From assembly GCA_039587535.1 (NCBI GenBank), contig JBDHIF010000029.1, forward strand, positions 1 to 29,738: 29,738 nt of DNA, written 5' to 3'. Positions within the stretch are counted from its first letter, which is position 1. Each line of letters starts with the position of its first letter. This document shows positions 1 through 7,586 of the stretch, piece after piece. The translations under genes were made by a program, and so were the position numbers. Origin of the DNA: JAWLHJ01 sp039587535 (GTDB taxonomy: Bacteria; Gemmatimonadota; Gemmatimonadetes; Longimicrobiales; Gaopeijiaceae). A model generated the notes under the pieces. It ran no database searches, was not told the DNA's origin, and saw only the letters and a program-made list of their open reading frames with translations.

Positions 1-275
1 GCCGACAAGGCCGCGGTGAATGCCGCCGTGGCGTGCTCCATGAACGCCACACGGTCGGGAGTGGTGCCGAGCAGGGCCGCCACCGCACCATATGCTTCCT
101 CGATCGCGGGAGCGACCTCGTCGGCGGCTTCGTACCCTCCGATCCGTGCCTCGAGCTCCACGTGATCCACAACCGCCTGAACCACCGGCGTCGGCATGAG
201 CGCAGCGCCTGCGTTGTTGAGGTGTACGCGCTCGGCGGTGGCGGGTGTGTCGGCCCGAAGGGCTGGAACGTTCAC
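1..275 (-). CDS. Class V aminotransferase family protein (5' part, runs off the window)
   Basis: Reading the minus strand from GTG at 275 to the window edge gives about 91 residues without a stop. Residues 19-28 read LNNAGAALMP, the substrate/PLP-pocket entry motif of class V aminotransferases (SufS/cysteine desulfurase, kynureninase and isopenicillin-N epimerase-like enzymes). It continues with an IGGYEAADE stretch and an FMEHATAAF segment, as expected before the first PLP-contacting helix. The catalytic lysine lies outside the window, so desulfurase, lyase and epimerase activities cannot be separated. The GTG start is chosen because the homology begins about 18 residues later; I saw no clear ribosome binding site, and a start slightly upstream is possible. 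The gene is divergent from ligA. Confidence 0.8.
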   Translation of the reverse strand, partial: MNVPALRADTPATAERVHLNNAGAALMPTPVVQAVVDHVELEARIGGYEAADEVAPAIEEAYGAVAALLGTTPDRVAFMEHATAAFTAALS

Positions 276-551
276 GGCACGGTCCGGTAACGGGGTCGGC
301 GCGTGAGGACCGACGCCGTTTCACCGGCCGAAGCCTCATGCACCCCACGAGAAGGTGATATCATCATATGGGCTCTCGGGTCGGGGCGGGATGGCCCGGT
401 CTTGTGGTCGTAGTCACGCCGACCGGCCCGGGCCACGGCGGCCTCGCTTCGCGCCGAAGAAAGGGCCCGCGGCGCTCCCGACATGGGGGCTCTTTCAATT
501 CAGCGATCCTCCTGGGCCGCATCCATCGCCATATTTGCGGGCCCCTAGGCC

Positions 552-2273
552 GTGACACCACCCCCTAGAACGACTTTCTTGACTGCTATCCACCCGAGGG
601 ACGGGAATGAGCCTGCCGGAGCTGCAGCCCCTGACGATGTCGTCCGGGAAGCGCGGCGACTCCGCCGTGAGATCGATCGGCACAGCCACCTCTACTACGT
701 CGAGGCGCGTCCCCAGGTCTCCGACGCCGATTTCGATCGCATGTGGGCGCGGCTTCTGGATCTCGAGGCGCAGTACCCCGAGCTCCGCACGCCAGACTCA
801 CCGACCCGTCGTGTCGGGATCGGACCTCAGGAGGGCTTCCAGACGGTTCGCCACGTCGAGGCCATGCTTTCCCTGGACTCCACACAGGATGAAGCGACGG
901 TGCGCCGGTTCGACGAGCGTATCCGAAAGGCCCTCGACGACGGCCGGGATCCGACGTACCTGCTGGAGCCCAAGCTGGACGGTGCGTCCATAGAGTTGGT
1001 TTACGAGAGCGGTGTCTTCGTCCGGGCCGTCACGCGCGGGAACGGCGTCGAGGGTGAGGACGTCACCGAGAATCTCCGGACCATCCGGACGCTGCCGCTG
1101 CGCCTGAGGAGCGCCCACCGGCCCGCGCCTGGCTTCGCGGCCTTCCGGGGTGAGGTCATGATGTACATCTCGGATTTCCAGGAATTCAACGCGCGCCTGG
1201 TCGAGGACGGCAACGAGCCGTACGCCTCGCCGCGAAACTCCGCCGCGGGTGCTATCCGACAGCTCGATCCGCGGGTGACCGCTCGACGGAAGCTGGACGT
1301 TCTCGTCTACGACGTGCTGGCATCGGATCACGACATCGCCTCCGACACCGACGGCGTTGCGGCGATCCGTGACTGGGGCTTCAGGGTCCCGGACCGGGTA
1401 GAGACGGCGCGAACGGTGGACGAAATCCTGGCCTACCACCGGCGTTACGCGGAGGAGCGTGACGACCTCGACTACGAGATCGACGGCGTGGTCATCAAGC
1501 TGGACGACTACGACGCTAGACAGTCGCTGGGCTCCACCTCACACCACCCGCGGTGGGCTTTGGCCTTCAAGTTCGAGCCGCGTCAGGAGGTGACGAGGCT
1601 CGACAAGATCGACGTCCAGGTCGGGCGCACGGGGGTGCTCACGCCGGTGGCCTTTCTCCGGCCCGTGGTCGTGGGTGGCGTGACCGTCTCACGAGCCTCG
1701 CTCCACAACCGAGAGGAGCTGCGCCGCAAGGATCTCCGGGAGGGCGACACGGTGCGGATTCAGCGGGCAGGAGACGTGATCCCGCAAGTGGTGGAGGTCA
1801 TCGAGCATCACGACGATCGCTCCCCGCCGTTCGAGATGCCCACCAGCTGTCCCGCGTGTGGCAGCGCGGTCGTGGAAGACGGCCCCCGGCTCCGCTGTCC
1901 CAACCGCTTCGGGTGTCCCGCGCAGCTGAAGGCGCGCATCGTCCACTTCGGATCCCGCTCCGCTCTCGACATCGAGGGCCTCGGGGTGGAGACCGCGAAT
2001 CTCCTGGTGAACATGGGTTGGGTCGAGGGGCTCGACGGTCTCTTCGACCTCGACTCGGACCGCCTGGCGACGCTGGAGGGGTTTGCGGATAAGTCGGCGA
2101 CCGCCCTGGTCGACGCCATCCAGTCCAAGAAGACACCTGACCTGGCGAGGTTTCTCGTGGCCCTGGGAATCCCGGAGGTGGGCGTGACCGTGGCCCGGAC
2201 GTTGGCCGAGCATTTCGGGACGTTCGCGGCCGTCCGTGACGCCGACGGGGATGCGGAATCGGGCCGAAGATGA
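552..2273 (+). CDS. ligA: NAD-dependent DNA ligase LigA, main part (frame broken before the BRCT domain)
   Basis: NAD+-dependent DNA ligase, which seals nicks in replication and repair. The Ia domain carries the HSHLYY motif (residues 44-49). The adenylation domain has KLDG with the nucleophilic Lys141 and a TRGNGVEGEDVT motif. The OB fold follows, then a four-cysteine zinc finger (C433, C436, C449, C455), then helix-hairpin-helix repeats up to about residue 560. The frame ends at 573 residues, whereas full-length LigA is about 670-690. The missing fourth HhH and the BRCT domain continue in the next frame from 2270. The GTG at 552 is the only start that keeps the whole Ia domain apart from TTG at 579, and neither has a convincing ribosome binding site. 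The core catalytic residues are intact, so a truncated but active ligase, a pseudogene or an assembly error are all possible. Confidence 0.9.
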   Translation: MTPPPRTTFLTAIHPRDGNEPAGAAAPDDVVREARRLRREIDRHSHLYYVEARPQVSDADFDRMWARLLDLEAQYPELRTPDSPTRRVGIGPQEGFQTVRHVEAMLSLDSTQDEATVRRFDERIRKALDDGRDPTYLLEPKLDGASIELVYESGVFVRAVTRGNGVEGEDVTENLRTIRTLPLRLRSAHRPAPGFAAFRGEVMMYISDFQEFNARLVEDGNEPYASPRNSAAGAIRQLDPRVTARRKLDVLVYDVLASDHDIASDTDGVAAIRDWGFRVPDRVETARTVDEILAYHRRYAEERDDLDYEIDGVVIKLDDYDARQSLGSTSHHPRWALAFKFEPRQEVTRLDKIDVQVGRTGVLTPVAFLRPVVVGGVTVSRASLHNREELRRKDLREGDTVRIQRAGDVIPQVVEVIEHHDDRSPPFEMPTSCPACGSAVVEDGPRLRCPNRFGCPAQLKARIVHFGSRSALDIEGLGVETANLLVNMGWVEGLDGLFDLDSDRLATLEGFADKSATALVDAIQSKKTPDLARFLVALGIPEVGVTVARTLAEHFGTFAAVRDADGDAESGRR

Positions 2274-2641
2274 GCGAGGCCATCAACGGGTTCTTCGCTG
2301 ACGAGCGGAACGCAGCGGCCGTGGATGCGCTCCTCGCCAAGGGCATCGAGCCGGTCGGGCCGGAGCGGTCGGACGCTCCGCTGGAGGATCGGGGCACGGC
2401 CGTCTTCACTGGGACCCTGCCCGTGCCACGGACGCAGGCCCAAGCGGCCTGGCGCGCCGTGGGTGGACGGGTGACCGGCTCGGTGTCAGGGAGCACGGAC
2501 TTCGTGGTGGCTGGAGAGAGCGCCGGCTCGAAGCTCGCCAAGGCGGAGAAGCTCGGCGTCGACGTGTTGGATTTCGATGCATTCGTCCGGAAGCTCCGCT
2601 CCTTCGGTGGAAGCGTGGAGCGCGTGGCCACCGATGGATAA
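2270..2641 (+). CDS. ligA: LigA C-terminal fragment: last HhH motif and BRCT domain, shifted frame
   Basis: This 123-residue frame is the displaced C-terminus of the ligase. Just upstream of the ATG the same frame reads GIGPK, and the product continues MSEAINGFFADE, the fourth helix-hairpin-helix of LigA. Residues 44-115 form a BRCT domain (TAVFTGTLP, GGRVTGSVSGSTDFVVAGE, GSKLAKAEKLGV). The ATG at 2270 overlaps the TGA of the upstream frame as ATGA, the arrangement used for translational coupling, so the fragment could be made as a separate polypeptide. More likely it is one gene damaged by a deletion; see findings. Its last 8 bases overlap the polX start. Confidence 0.85.
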   Translation: MSEAINGFFADERNAAAVDALLAKGIEPVGPERSDAPLEDRGTAVFTGTLPVPRTQAQAAWRAVGGRVTGSVSGSTDFVVAGESAGSKLAKAEKLGVDVLDFDAFVRKLRSFGGSVERVATDG

Positions 2642-4403
2642 CCTGGACATCGCCCGCGAGCTCGACACGCTCGCCGACCTGCTCGAGATCCAGGGTGCGA
2701 ATCCGTTTCGGATCCGCGCCTATCGGAATGCGGTGAACACGGTCCGAAGCTCCTCCCGAGCGCTGGCCGACATGGTGGAGGCGGGTGAGGACCTCACCGA
2801 GCTCCCCGACATCGGCGACAGGGTCGCGGACCACATCGTGGAGTTCCTCCACCGGGGGACCATCGACCGGATGGAGGAAGTCACCAGAGCGTTCCCCCGT
2901 TCTCTCGCCGAGCTGGTGCGACTTGGAGGCCTGGGTCCGAAGAAGGTCAGGAAGCTCTTCGACGAGCTCGGCGTTCGAACCGTGGACGACCTCGCGGAGG
3001 CGCTCGACGCCGGCGAGGTGCAAACGCTAGAGGGGTTCGGCAAGAAAAGTGCGGAGAATCTGCGTGCCGCCATCGAAGACCACCGCAAACATACTGGCCG
3101 GTTCCAGATCCACGAGGTGGAGCAGCTGGTGGCGGGAGTGCTCGAGCACATGGCGAACGCCCCCGACGTGGGCCGTTTCGAGGTGGCAGGATCGCTGCGC
3201 AGAAGGAAGGAGACCATCGGCGACGTGGATCTCCTGGCGGAGCGCGACGGCGACGGCACCCCAGTCGTCGAGCATTTCGTGTCCTATCCCGGAGCCAAGC
3301 GGGTGCTCGGGTCGGGCTCCACGAAGGGGAGTATCGTCCTCCATTCCGGGCTTCAGGTGGACTTGAGGGTCATTCCCGGAGATTCCTTCGGTGCCGCGCT
3401 GCTGTATTTCACCGGCTCCAAGGAGCACAACGTCGCGCTCCGCACCCGAGCGGTCCGTGACGGATTGAGAGTGAACGAGTGGGGGGTTTACCGGGTGGAG
3501 GAATCGGGCGATGACACGTCCGGCGGTGACGACCGCGACTTCGGACAACGGGTTGCTGGCGACACGGAGCAGGACGTCTACGAGGCCCTTGGTCTTCCGT
3601 GGATCCCGCCGGAGCTCCGGGAAAATCGAGGGGAGATCGCGGCGGCGCTCGACGGGACGTTGCCGAGCCTGGTCACGCTGGAGGACATTCAGGGCGATCT
3701 CCAGATGCACTCGACCTGGAGCGATGGTCGAGCCTCGCTGAAGGACATGGCCCGAGCGTGTGTGAAGTGTGGGTATGCGTACATGGCGGTCACCGATCAC
3801 AGCCAGGCCATGGCCATGGTGGGTGGCCTGACACCGGAGCGTGCCAGGGCACAATGGGAGGAGGTGGACGAGGTGCGCGAACAGGTCCCCGAGATCCTGC
3901 TTCTCCGGAGCGCGGAGGTAGATATCCTGAGGAACGGCACGTTGGACCTGCCGGACGACATCCTGGAGGAGCTCGATGTCGTGCTCGTGTCCGTCCACTC
4001 CTTCATGGACCAGGACAGGAAGACCATGACCGAGCGGGTGCTCCGCGCGATCCGTCATCCCTCGGTCGACATTCTGGCGCATCCCACGGGACGCATCGTC
4101 AACCGTCGCGAGCCTTTCGAGCTCGACATGGAAGAGGTGCTCCACGCGGCCGCGGAGGCCGGCGTGGCAGTCGAGCTGAATGCCAATCCGAACCGGTTGG
4201 ATCTGGACGACGTGCACGTGCATCGGGCCAAGGAGTTGGGAGTCCCCGTGGTCATCAGCACCGATGCCCACGGCCCCGAGGGGCTAGCGGACATGCGCTT
4301 CGGTGTCGCCCAGGCGCGGCGTGGCTGGTTGGAGGCATCGGACGTGCTCAACGCGCGGTCACGCGAAGACTTCGAAACCTGGCTCGGGCGGCGACATTCA
4401 TGA
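2634..4403 (+). CDS. polX: DNA polymerase/3'-5' exonuclease PolX
   Basis: Bacterial family X DNA polymerase with a C-terminal PHP phosphoesterase, a gap-filling repair enzyme of 589 residues (usual length about 570-590). The N-terminal 8-kDa domain opens with the typical MDNLDIARELDTLADLLE, followed by HhH motifs (LPDIGDRVADHI, LGGLGPKKVRKL, LEGFGKKSAENL). The nucleotidyltransferase site is GSLRRRKETIGDVD with Asp197 and Asp199, and the third carboxylate is Asp243 in VDLRV. The PHP domain starts near residue 355 (DLQMHSTWSDG with His359) and runs through TDHS, AEVDIL, SVHS, AHPTGR and STDAHGP. The ATG at 2634 is preferred over upstream in-frame codons because it starts exactly at the conserved N-terminus. 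It overlaps the end of the ligA fragment, placing two repair genes in one operon. Confidence 0.95.
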   Translation: MDNLDIARELDTLADLLEIQGANPFRIRAYRNAVNTVRSSSRALADMVEAGEDLTELPDIGDRVADHIVEFLHRGTIDRMEEVTRAFPRSLAELVRLGGLGPKKVRKLFDELGVRTVDDLAEALDAGEVQTLEGFGKKSAENLRAAIEDHRKHTGRFQIHEVEQLVAGVLEHMANAPDVGRFEVAGSLRRRKETIGDVDLLAERDGDGTPVVEHFVSYPGAKRVLGSGSTKGSIVLHSGLQVDLRVIPGDSFGAALLYFTGSKEHNVALRTRAVRDGLRVNEWGVYRVEESGDDTSGGDDRDFGQRVAGDTEQDVYEALGLPWIPPELRENRGEIAAALDGTLPSLVTLEDIQGDLQMHSTWSDGRASLKDMARACVKCGYAYMAVTDHSQAMAMVGGLTPERARAQWEEVDEVREQVPEILLLRSAEVDILRNGTLDLPDDILEELDVVLVSVHSFMDQDRKTMTERVLRAIRHPSVDILAHPTGRIVNRREPFELDMEEVLHAAAEAGVAVELNANPNRLDLDDVHVHRAKELGVPVVISTDAHGPEGLADMRFGVAQARRGWLEASDVLNARSREDFETWLGRRHS

Positions 4404-4413
4404 GTTGCGAAGC

Positions 4414-5373
4414 ATGAGCCTGCTCGTCGTCGACGTTGCCGTCCTGGTAGGCGGCATCGGAGTGCTCTACTTCGGAGCCGAGTGGTTGGTCAGGGGCGCC
4501 GCGCATATGGCGGCGGCGCTCGGGATAAGCCCCATCGTCGTCGGGCTCACCGTGGTCTCGCTGGGCACTTCCGCCCCCGAGATGGTCGTGTGCGTCGTGG
4601 CGGCGCTGGAGGGGCGTCCGGGGCTCGCCACGGGGAACGTGCTGGGCTCGAACCTCGCCAACATGGGACTCATCCTGGGGATCACCGCCATCATCACGCC
4701 GCTGAACGTGCAGCGGCGGGTCGTGTGGCGAGAGATGCCCATCATGCTGACCATCACGCTGCTCCTCTACCCGCTGCTCTGGGACCTGAAGCTCACCCGT
4801 ATTGACGGGTTGGTTCTGCTCCTGGCTCTGGCCGGATATCTGTTCTCTGCCTTCAGGGCCGCGAGCGAGAAGGCCCCCGAGATTGTCGGTGAGGTGGAGG
4901 GACTCATGGAGGATGAGGGCGAGGGGCCCCTTCTCCGGCTTCGCGACTTCGCGCTGGTGCTTGCCGGATGTCTCGGCCTCCTCGTGGGCGGGTACGCCAT
5001 CGTCGAAGGGGCCGTGGGCGTGGGGATGGCCCTGGGCGTGTCCGAGGTGGTCATCGGCCTCACCGTGGTGGCGATCGGCACCTCGCTCCCCGAGTTGGCG
5101 ACTTCTGTGGTCGCGGCCATTCGTGAGGAGGCAGACATCGCCGTGGGCAACGTCATCGGCTCGAACATATTCAACCTCGCCGCCATTCTGGGGGTGACCT
5201 CCATGGTAGCCCCCATTCCCATCGAGCGGACCGTCCTCACCCGCGAGCTGCTGGCCGTGACGATCATGTCTGCGGCGCTCTTCCCATTGGTTAGGATGGG
5301 TTGGCGGCTCCGCCGCTGGGAGGGCGCGATGCTCCTCGCGGTCTACATCGGGGGCTTCGCTCTCCTGATCTGA
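4414..5373 (+). CDS. Calcium/sodium antiporter, CaCA family
   Basis: Inner-membrane cation/Ca2+ exchanger of 319 residues, the normal size for the bacterial YrbG/CaxA-like branch. It has the diagnostic inverted duplication. Alpha-1 repeat: GLTVVSLGTSAPEMVV then GNVLGSNLANMGLILG. Alpha-2 repeat: GLTVVAIGTSLPELAT then GNVIGSNIFNLAAILG. The glutamates of the two GTS-x-PE motifs are the expected Ca2+ ligands. About ten hydrophobic spans are visible, with a charged loop (EKAPEIVGEVEGLMEDEGEG) between the halves. The ATG at 4414 is chosen because it begins just before the first span and lies 10 bases after the polX stop, which suggests co-transcription; the frame itself opens earlier, inside polX. 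Confidence 0.92.
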   Translation: MSLLVVDVAVLVGGIGVLYFGAEWLVRGAAHMAAALGISPIVVGLTVVSLGTSAPEMVVCVVAALEGRPGLATGNVLGSNLANMGLILGITAIITPLNVQRRVVWREMPIMLTITLLLYPLLWDLKLTRIDGLVLLLALAGYLFSAFRAASEKAPEIVGEVEGLMEDEGEGPLLRLRDFALVLAGCLGLLVGGYAIVEGAVGVGMALGVSEVVIGLTVVAIGTSLPELATSVVAAIREEADIAVGNVIGSNIFNLAAILGVTSMVAPIPIERTVLTRELLAVTIMSAALFPLVRMGWRLRRWEGAMLLAVYIGGFALLI

Positions 5374-5431
5374 CGGACCTTCCGGCTGAGGGGCGTTGCG
5401 CTGGCGTCGCGCTGGTGCTCACCTTCAGCCC

Positions 5432-6568
5432 ATGAGCCGAGACGTCGACGCGGTGTTCGAGGCCATCGACCGCTGGGAGCGGTCGGGCCTCGTGGACACC
5501 GCCACCGCCCGGGCCCTGCGTACCGACACGCAGGTCTCTTCCGAAGCCGGAACGCGACGGATGGTTCAGTACGTGCTGGCCGCGAGCGCCGCTACGATTG
5601 CGCTTATCGCCGGTGGCGTCTTCCTGAGCTGGAGCTGGCCGCTGCTGGATGAGACCGCCCGTGTTTCCGTTCTGGCGGCTTGCGCCGGGGCCGTGCTCGT
5701 CGGGGGACTGGCCATCGAGCGAGGACGACGTTGGCTACCAGTGTCGTATCTCATGCAGACTGCCGGTCTGGCATTGCTTCTCACCAGCTTCGTGTATTCC
5801 GAGACGGCGTGGCCCGACTTCTCTCCCATGGGGATGGTGGCGGGGGCCTTGGCTCTAGCCGTGCCGGTGGTCCTCGGGCCCCGGGCCATCCGCACCAGCT
5901 CGGTCATGCCTGCGGTCCATCTAGCGTTCACCTTGGCTTTCCTGGCTGTCTTCCTCGATCGCGCCACCCCGTTGAGCGAGGACGCCATCGTCTGGGTTCT
6001 GGATGCCGTCTTGCTCGCGGCGCTTCTGGTCTTGGGCCGTGTGCTGGCCTCGGACCCCGAAGGTGAGACGTACCCGTGGGCGTTGAATGCATTCGTCACC
6101 GCGATCTCGGCGGGCTTCGTGCTCATCGGGCTGACGGCGGTTGGGCCTCTCAACCTCCAGGACGAAGCCGTTCTCCCGCTTGATCTCTGGCTGCTTCTGG
6201 CTGTCTTTCTCACAGCACGGGCCATCGGCTCGGACGACTATGGCGACCGGCGCGCCTGGCTGGCCAAGCTCTTCTCCTATCAGGTGCTGCTTTGGGTCCC
6301 GTTCGGGTTCTACACGGCCCTCGAGCTTCTCGATGGCCCTGCGGAGCTGGCGGTCATTCTGGTAGGCGGGGGCGGTGTTGCGGCGTTCGTGTACGGCAAC
6401 ACAAGGGGGCTGCGACCCGTCATCGGCGCGGCGGCTTTTGCCTTCGTCTCCGCGGTCTGGTACTGGGGGGTGGAGAGGGGTGGCGCCCTGGGCGCCGTCT
6501 TCGCGCTGGCCCTCACCGCCGCGCTTCTGTTCTGGATCTCCGGGCGCTCGGGTGACCCGGACGAGTAG
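5432..6568 (+). CDS. DUF2157-like multi-pass membrane protein
   Basis: Integral membrane protein of 378 residues with about eleven hydrophobic spans. The soluble N-terminus (residues 1-45) has the pattern IDRWERSGLVDTATARAL, which resembles the short helical head of DUF2157 proteins. Hydrophobic segments then follow with few charged loops (IERGRRWLP, RAIGSDDYGDRRAW). No catalytic motif is visible and the molecular function is unknown. The ATG at 5432 is preferred because the extra residues from an upstream start at 5396 have no family character. It lies 58 bases after the antiporter gene on the same strand and may share its transcript. Confidence 0.75.
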   Translation: MSRDVDAVFEAIDRWERSGLVDTATARALRTDTQVSSEAGTRRMVQYVLAASAATIALIAGGVFLSWSWPLLDETARVSVLAACAGAVLVGGLAIERGRRWLPVSYLMQTAGLALLLTSFVYSETAWPDFSPMGMVAGALALAVPVVLGPRAIRTSSVMPAVHLAFTLAFLAVFLDRATPLSEDAIVWVLDAVLLAALLVLGRVLASDPEGETYPWALNAFVTAISAGFVLIGLTAVGPLNLQDEAVLPLDLWLLLAVFLTARAIGSDDYGDRRAWLAKLFSYQVLLWVPFGFYTALELLDGPAELAVILVGGGGVAAFVYGNTRGLRPVIGAAAFAFVSAVWYWGVERGGALGAVFALALTAALLFWISGRSGDPDE

Positions 6569-6602
6569 CTTGGCACGAGGACCAACCGTCGGGGGAGGTG
6601 CG

Positions 6603-6631
6603 CTGCCGACCTCGTGACTTCGGCAGTGCCG
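6603..6631 (+). promoter_or_regulatory. Overlapping inverted repeats upstream of fabI (possible leader structure or operator)
   Basis: CTGCCGA at 6603-6609 pairs with TCGGCAG at 6620-6626, leaving a 10-base loop. The second arm overlaps an 11-base palindrome, CGGCAGTGCCG, at 6621-6631. The two structures are mutually exclusive. They sit 50-75 bases before the fabI start, in the only gap of this gene cluster. A regulatory role is inferred from position only. Confidence 0.3.
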
Positions 6632-6679
6632 CGCTAGCTTTGGGGTCCCTTTTCAGACAGTCGCAGGAGCTTCGAGCAC

Positions 6680-7579
6680 ATGCTACCCATCGACCTCACC
6701 GGGAAGCGGGCCTTCATCGCCGGGGTCGCCGACGACCGCGGCTACGGTTGGGCCATCGTCCGGGCTTTGGCCCAGGCCGGTGCCTCGATCTGTATCGGCA
6801 CCTGGCCCCCGGCCTTGCGGATCTTCACCAAGAGCCTGGAGCGAGGGAAGCTCGATCTCGGCTTGCCGCTCGGTGGCGAGATCGAGATCGAGAAGATCTA
6901 TCCGCTGGACGCGGTCTACGACTCGCCGGATCAGGTGCCCGCCGAGGTCAAGAGCGACAAGCGGTACGTGAACCTGGATGCGTTCACGATCGACGAGATC
7001 GCCGGGCAGCTCCAAGAGGACTTCGGCGAGCGTCCGCTCGACATCGTGGTCCACTCCCTGGCCAACGGACCGGAGGTCCAAAACGCGCTCATCGACACGA
7101 GCCGCGAAGGGTATCTGGCGGCCCTGAGCGCCAGCGCGTACTCGATGGTGAGCCTGGTGCAGCGCTTCGCGCCCCTCATGAGCGAAGGGGGGGCCGTGGT
7201 CTCGCTTTCCTATCTGGCCGCTGAGCGTGTCATTCCCGGATACGGGGGTGGGATGAGCTCTGCCAAGGCGGCTCTGGAGGCCGATACCCGGACGCTGGCC
7301 TACGAAGCCGGACGGCGTCATGGGATTCGTGTGAACACGATCAGCGCGGGCCCGCTGGCCAGCCGGGCGGCGAAGGCCATCGGGTCCATCGATCGCATGG
7401 TGGAGTACTACGAGGCGAATGCCGCCTTGCCCGCCTGCAACACCGCGGACGAGGTGGGCAGCGCTGCGGCATTCCTCTGCTCGCCTTTGGCGTCGGGCAT
7501 CACCGGGGAGACGTTGCACGTGGACAAGGGGTACCACGCCATGGGCATGCAGGCCGAGGACCGCCTCGGCGAGGAGTGA
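6680..7579 (+). CDS. fabI: Enoyl-[acyl-carrier-protein] reductase FabI, plant-like type
   Basis: NADH-dependent enoyl-ACP reductase, the last reductive step of the type II fatty-acid elongation cycle. This 299-residue short-chain dehydrogenase has the FabI nucleotide motif GVADDRGYGWAI (residues 15-26). Its catalytic residues are Tyr178 (SLSYLA), Tyr188 (PGYGGGMSSAK) and Lys196. The insertion after the second strand (IYPLDAVYDSPDQVPAEVK), the SLANGPEV motif and the YGGGMSSAKAALE signature are those of the chloroplast/apicomplexan-type enzymes rather than E. coli FabI, which is about 260 residues. An AGGAG sits at 6665-6669, 10 bases before the ATG. The aminotransferase gene follows after 7 bases. 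Confidence 0.95.
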   Translation: MLPIDLTGKRAFIAGVADDRGYGWAIVRALAQAGASICIGTWPPALRIFTKSLERGKLDLGLPLGGEIEIEKIYPLDAVYDSPDQVPAEVKSDKRYVNLDAFTIDEIAGQLQEDFGERPLDIVVHSLANGPEVQNALIDTSREGYLAALSASAYSMVSLVQRFAPLMSEGGAVVSLSYLAAERVIPGYGGGMSSAKAALEADTRTLAYEAGRRHGIRVNTISAGPLASRAAKAIGSIDRMVEYYEANAALPACNTADEVGSAAAFLCSPLASGITGETLHVDKGYHAMGMQAEDRLGEE

Positions 7580-7586
7580 CAGGCCA

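Noticed and set aside
33..290. Plus-strand frame of 85 residues at the window start
   Set aside because: The minus strand of the same bases encodes a convincing class V aminotransferase N-terminus with the LNNAGAALMP motif.
276..551. A gene or defined promoter in the 276-base gap between the class V aminotransferase and ligA
   Set aside because: Small frames on both strands have no homology or ribosome binding site. An AT-rich GTGATATCATCATATG patch near 356-370 could be promoter DNA, but no -35/-10 pair is convincing.
2240..2275. Programmed -1 frameshift in ligA
   Set aside because: There is no canonical slippery heptamer, and the spacing to the next conserved motif is short by about 16 bases, which fits a deletion better than recoding.
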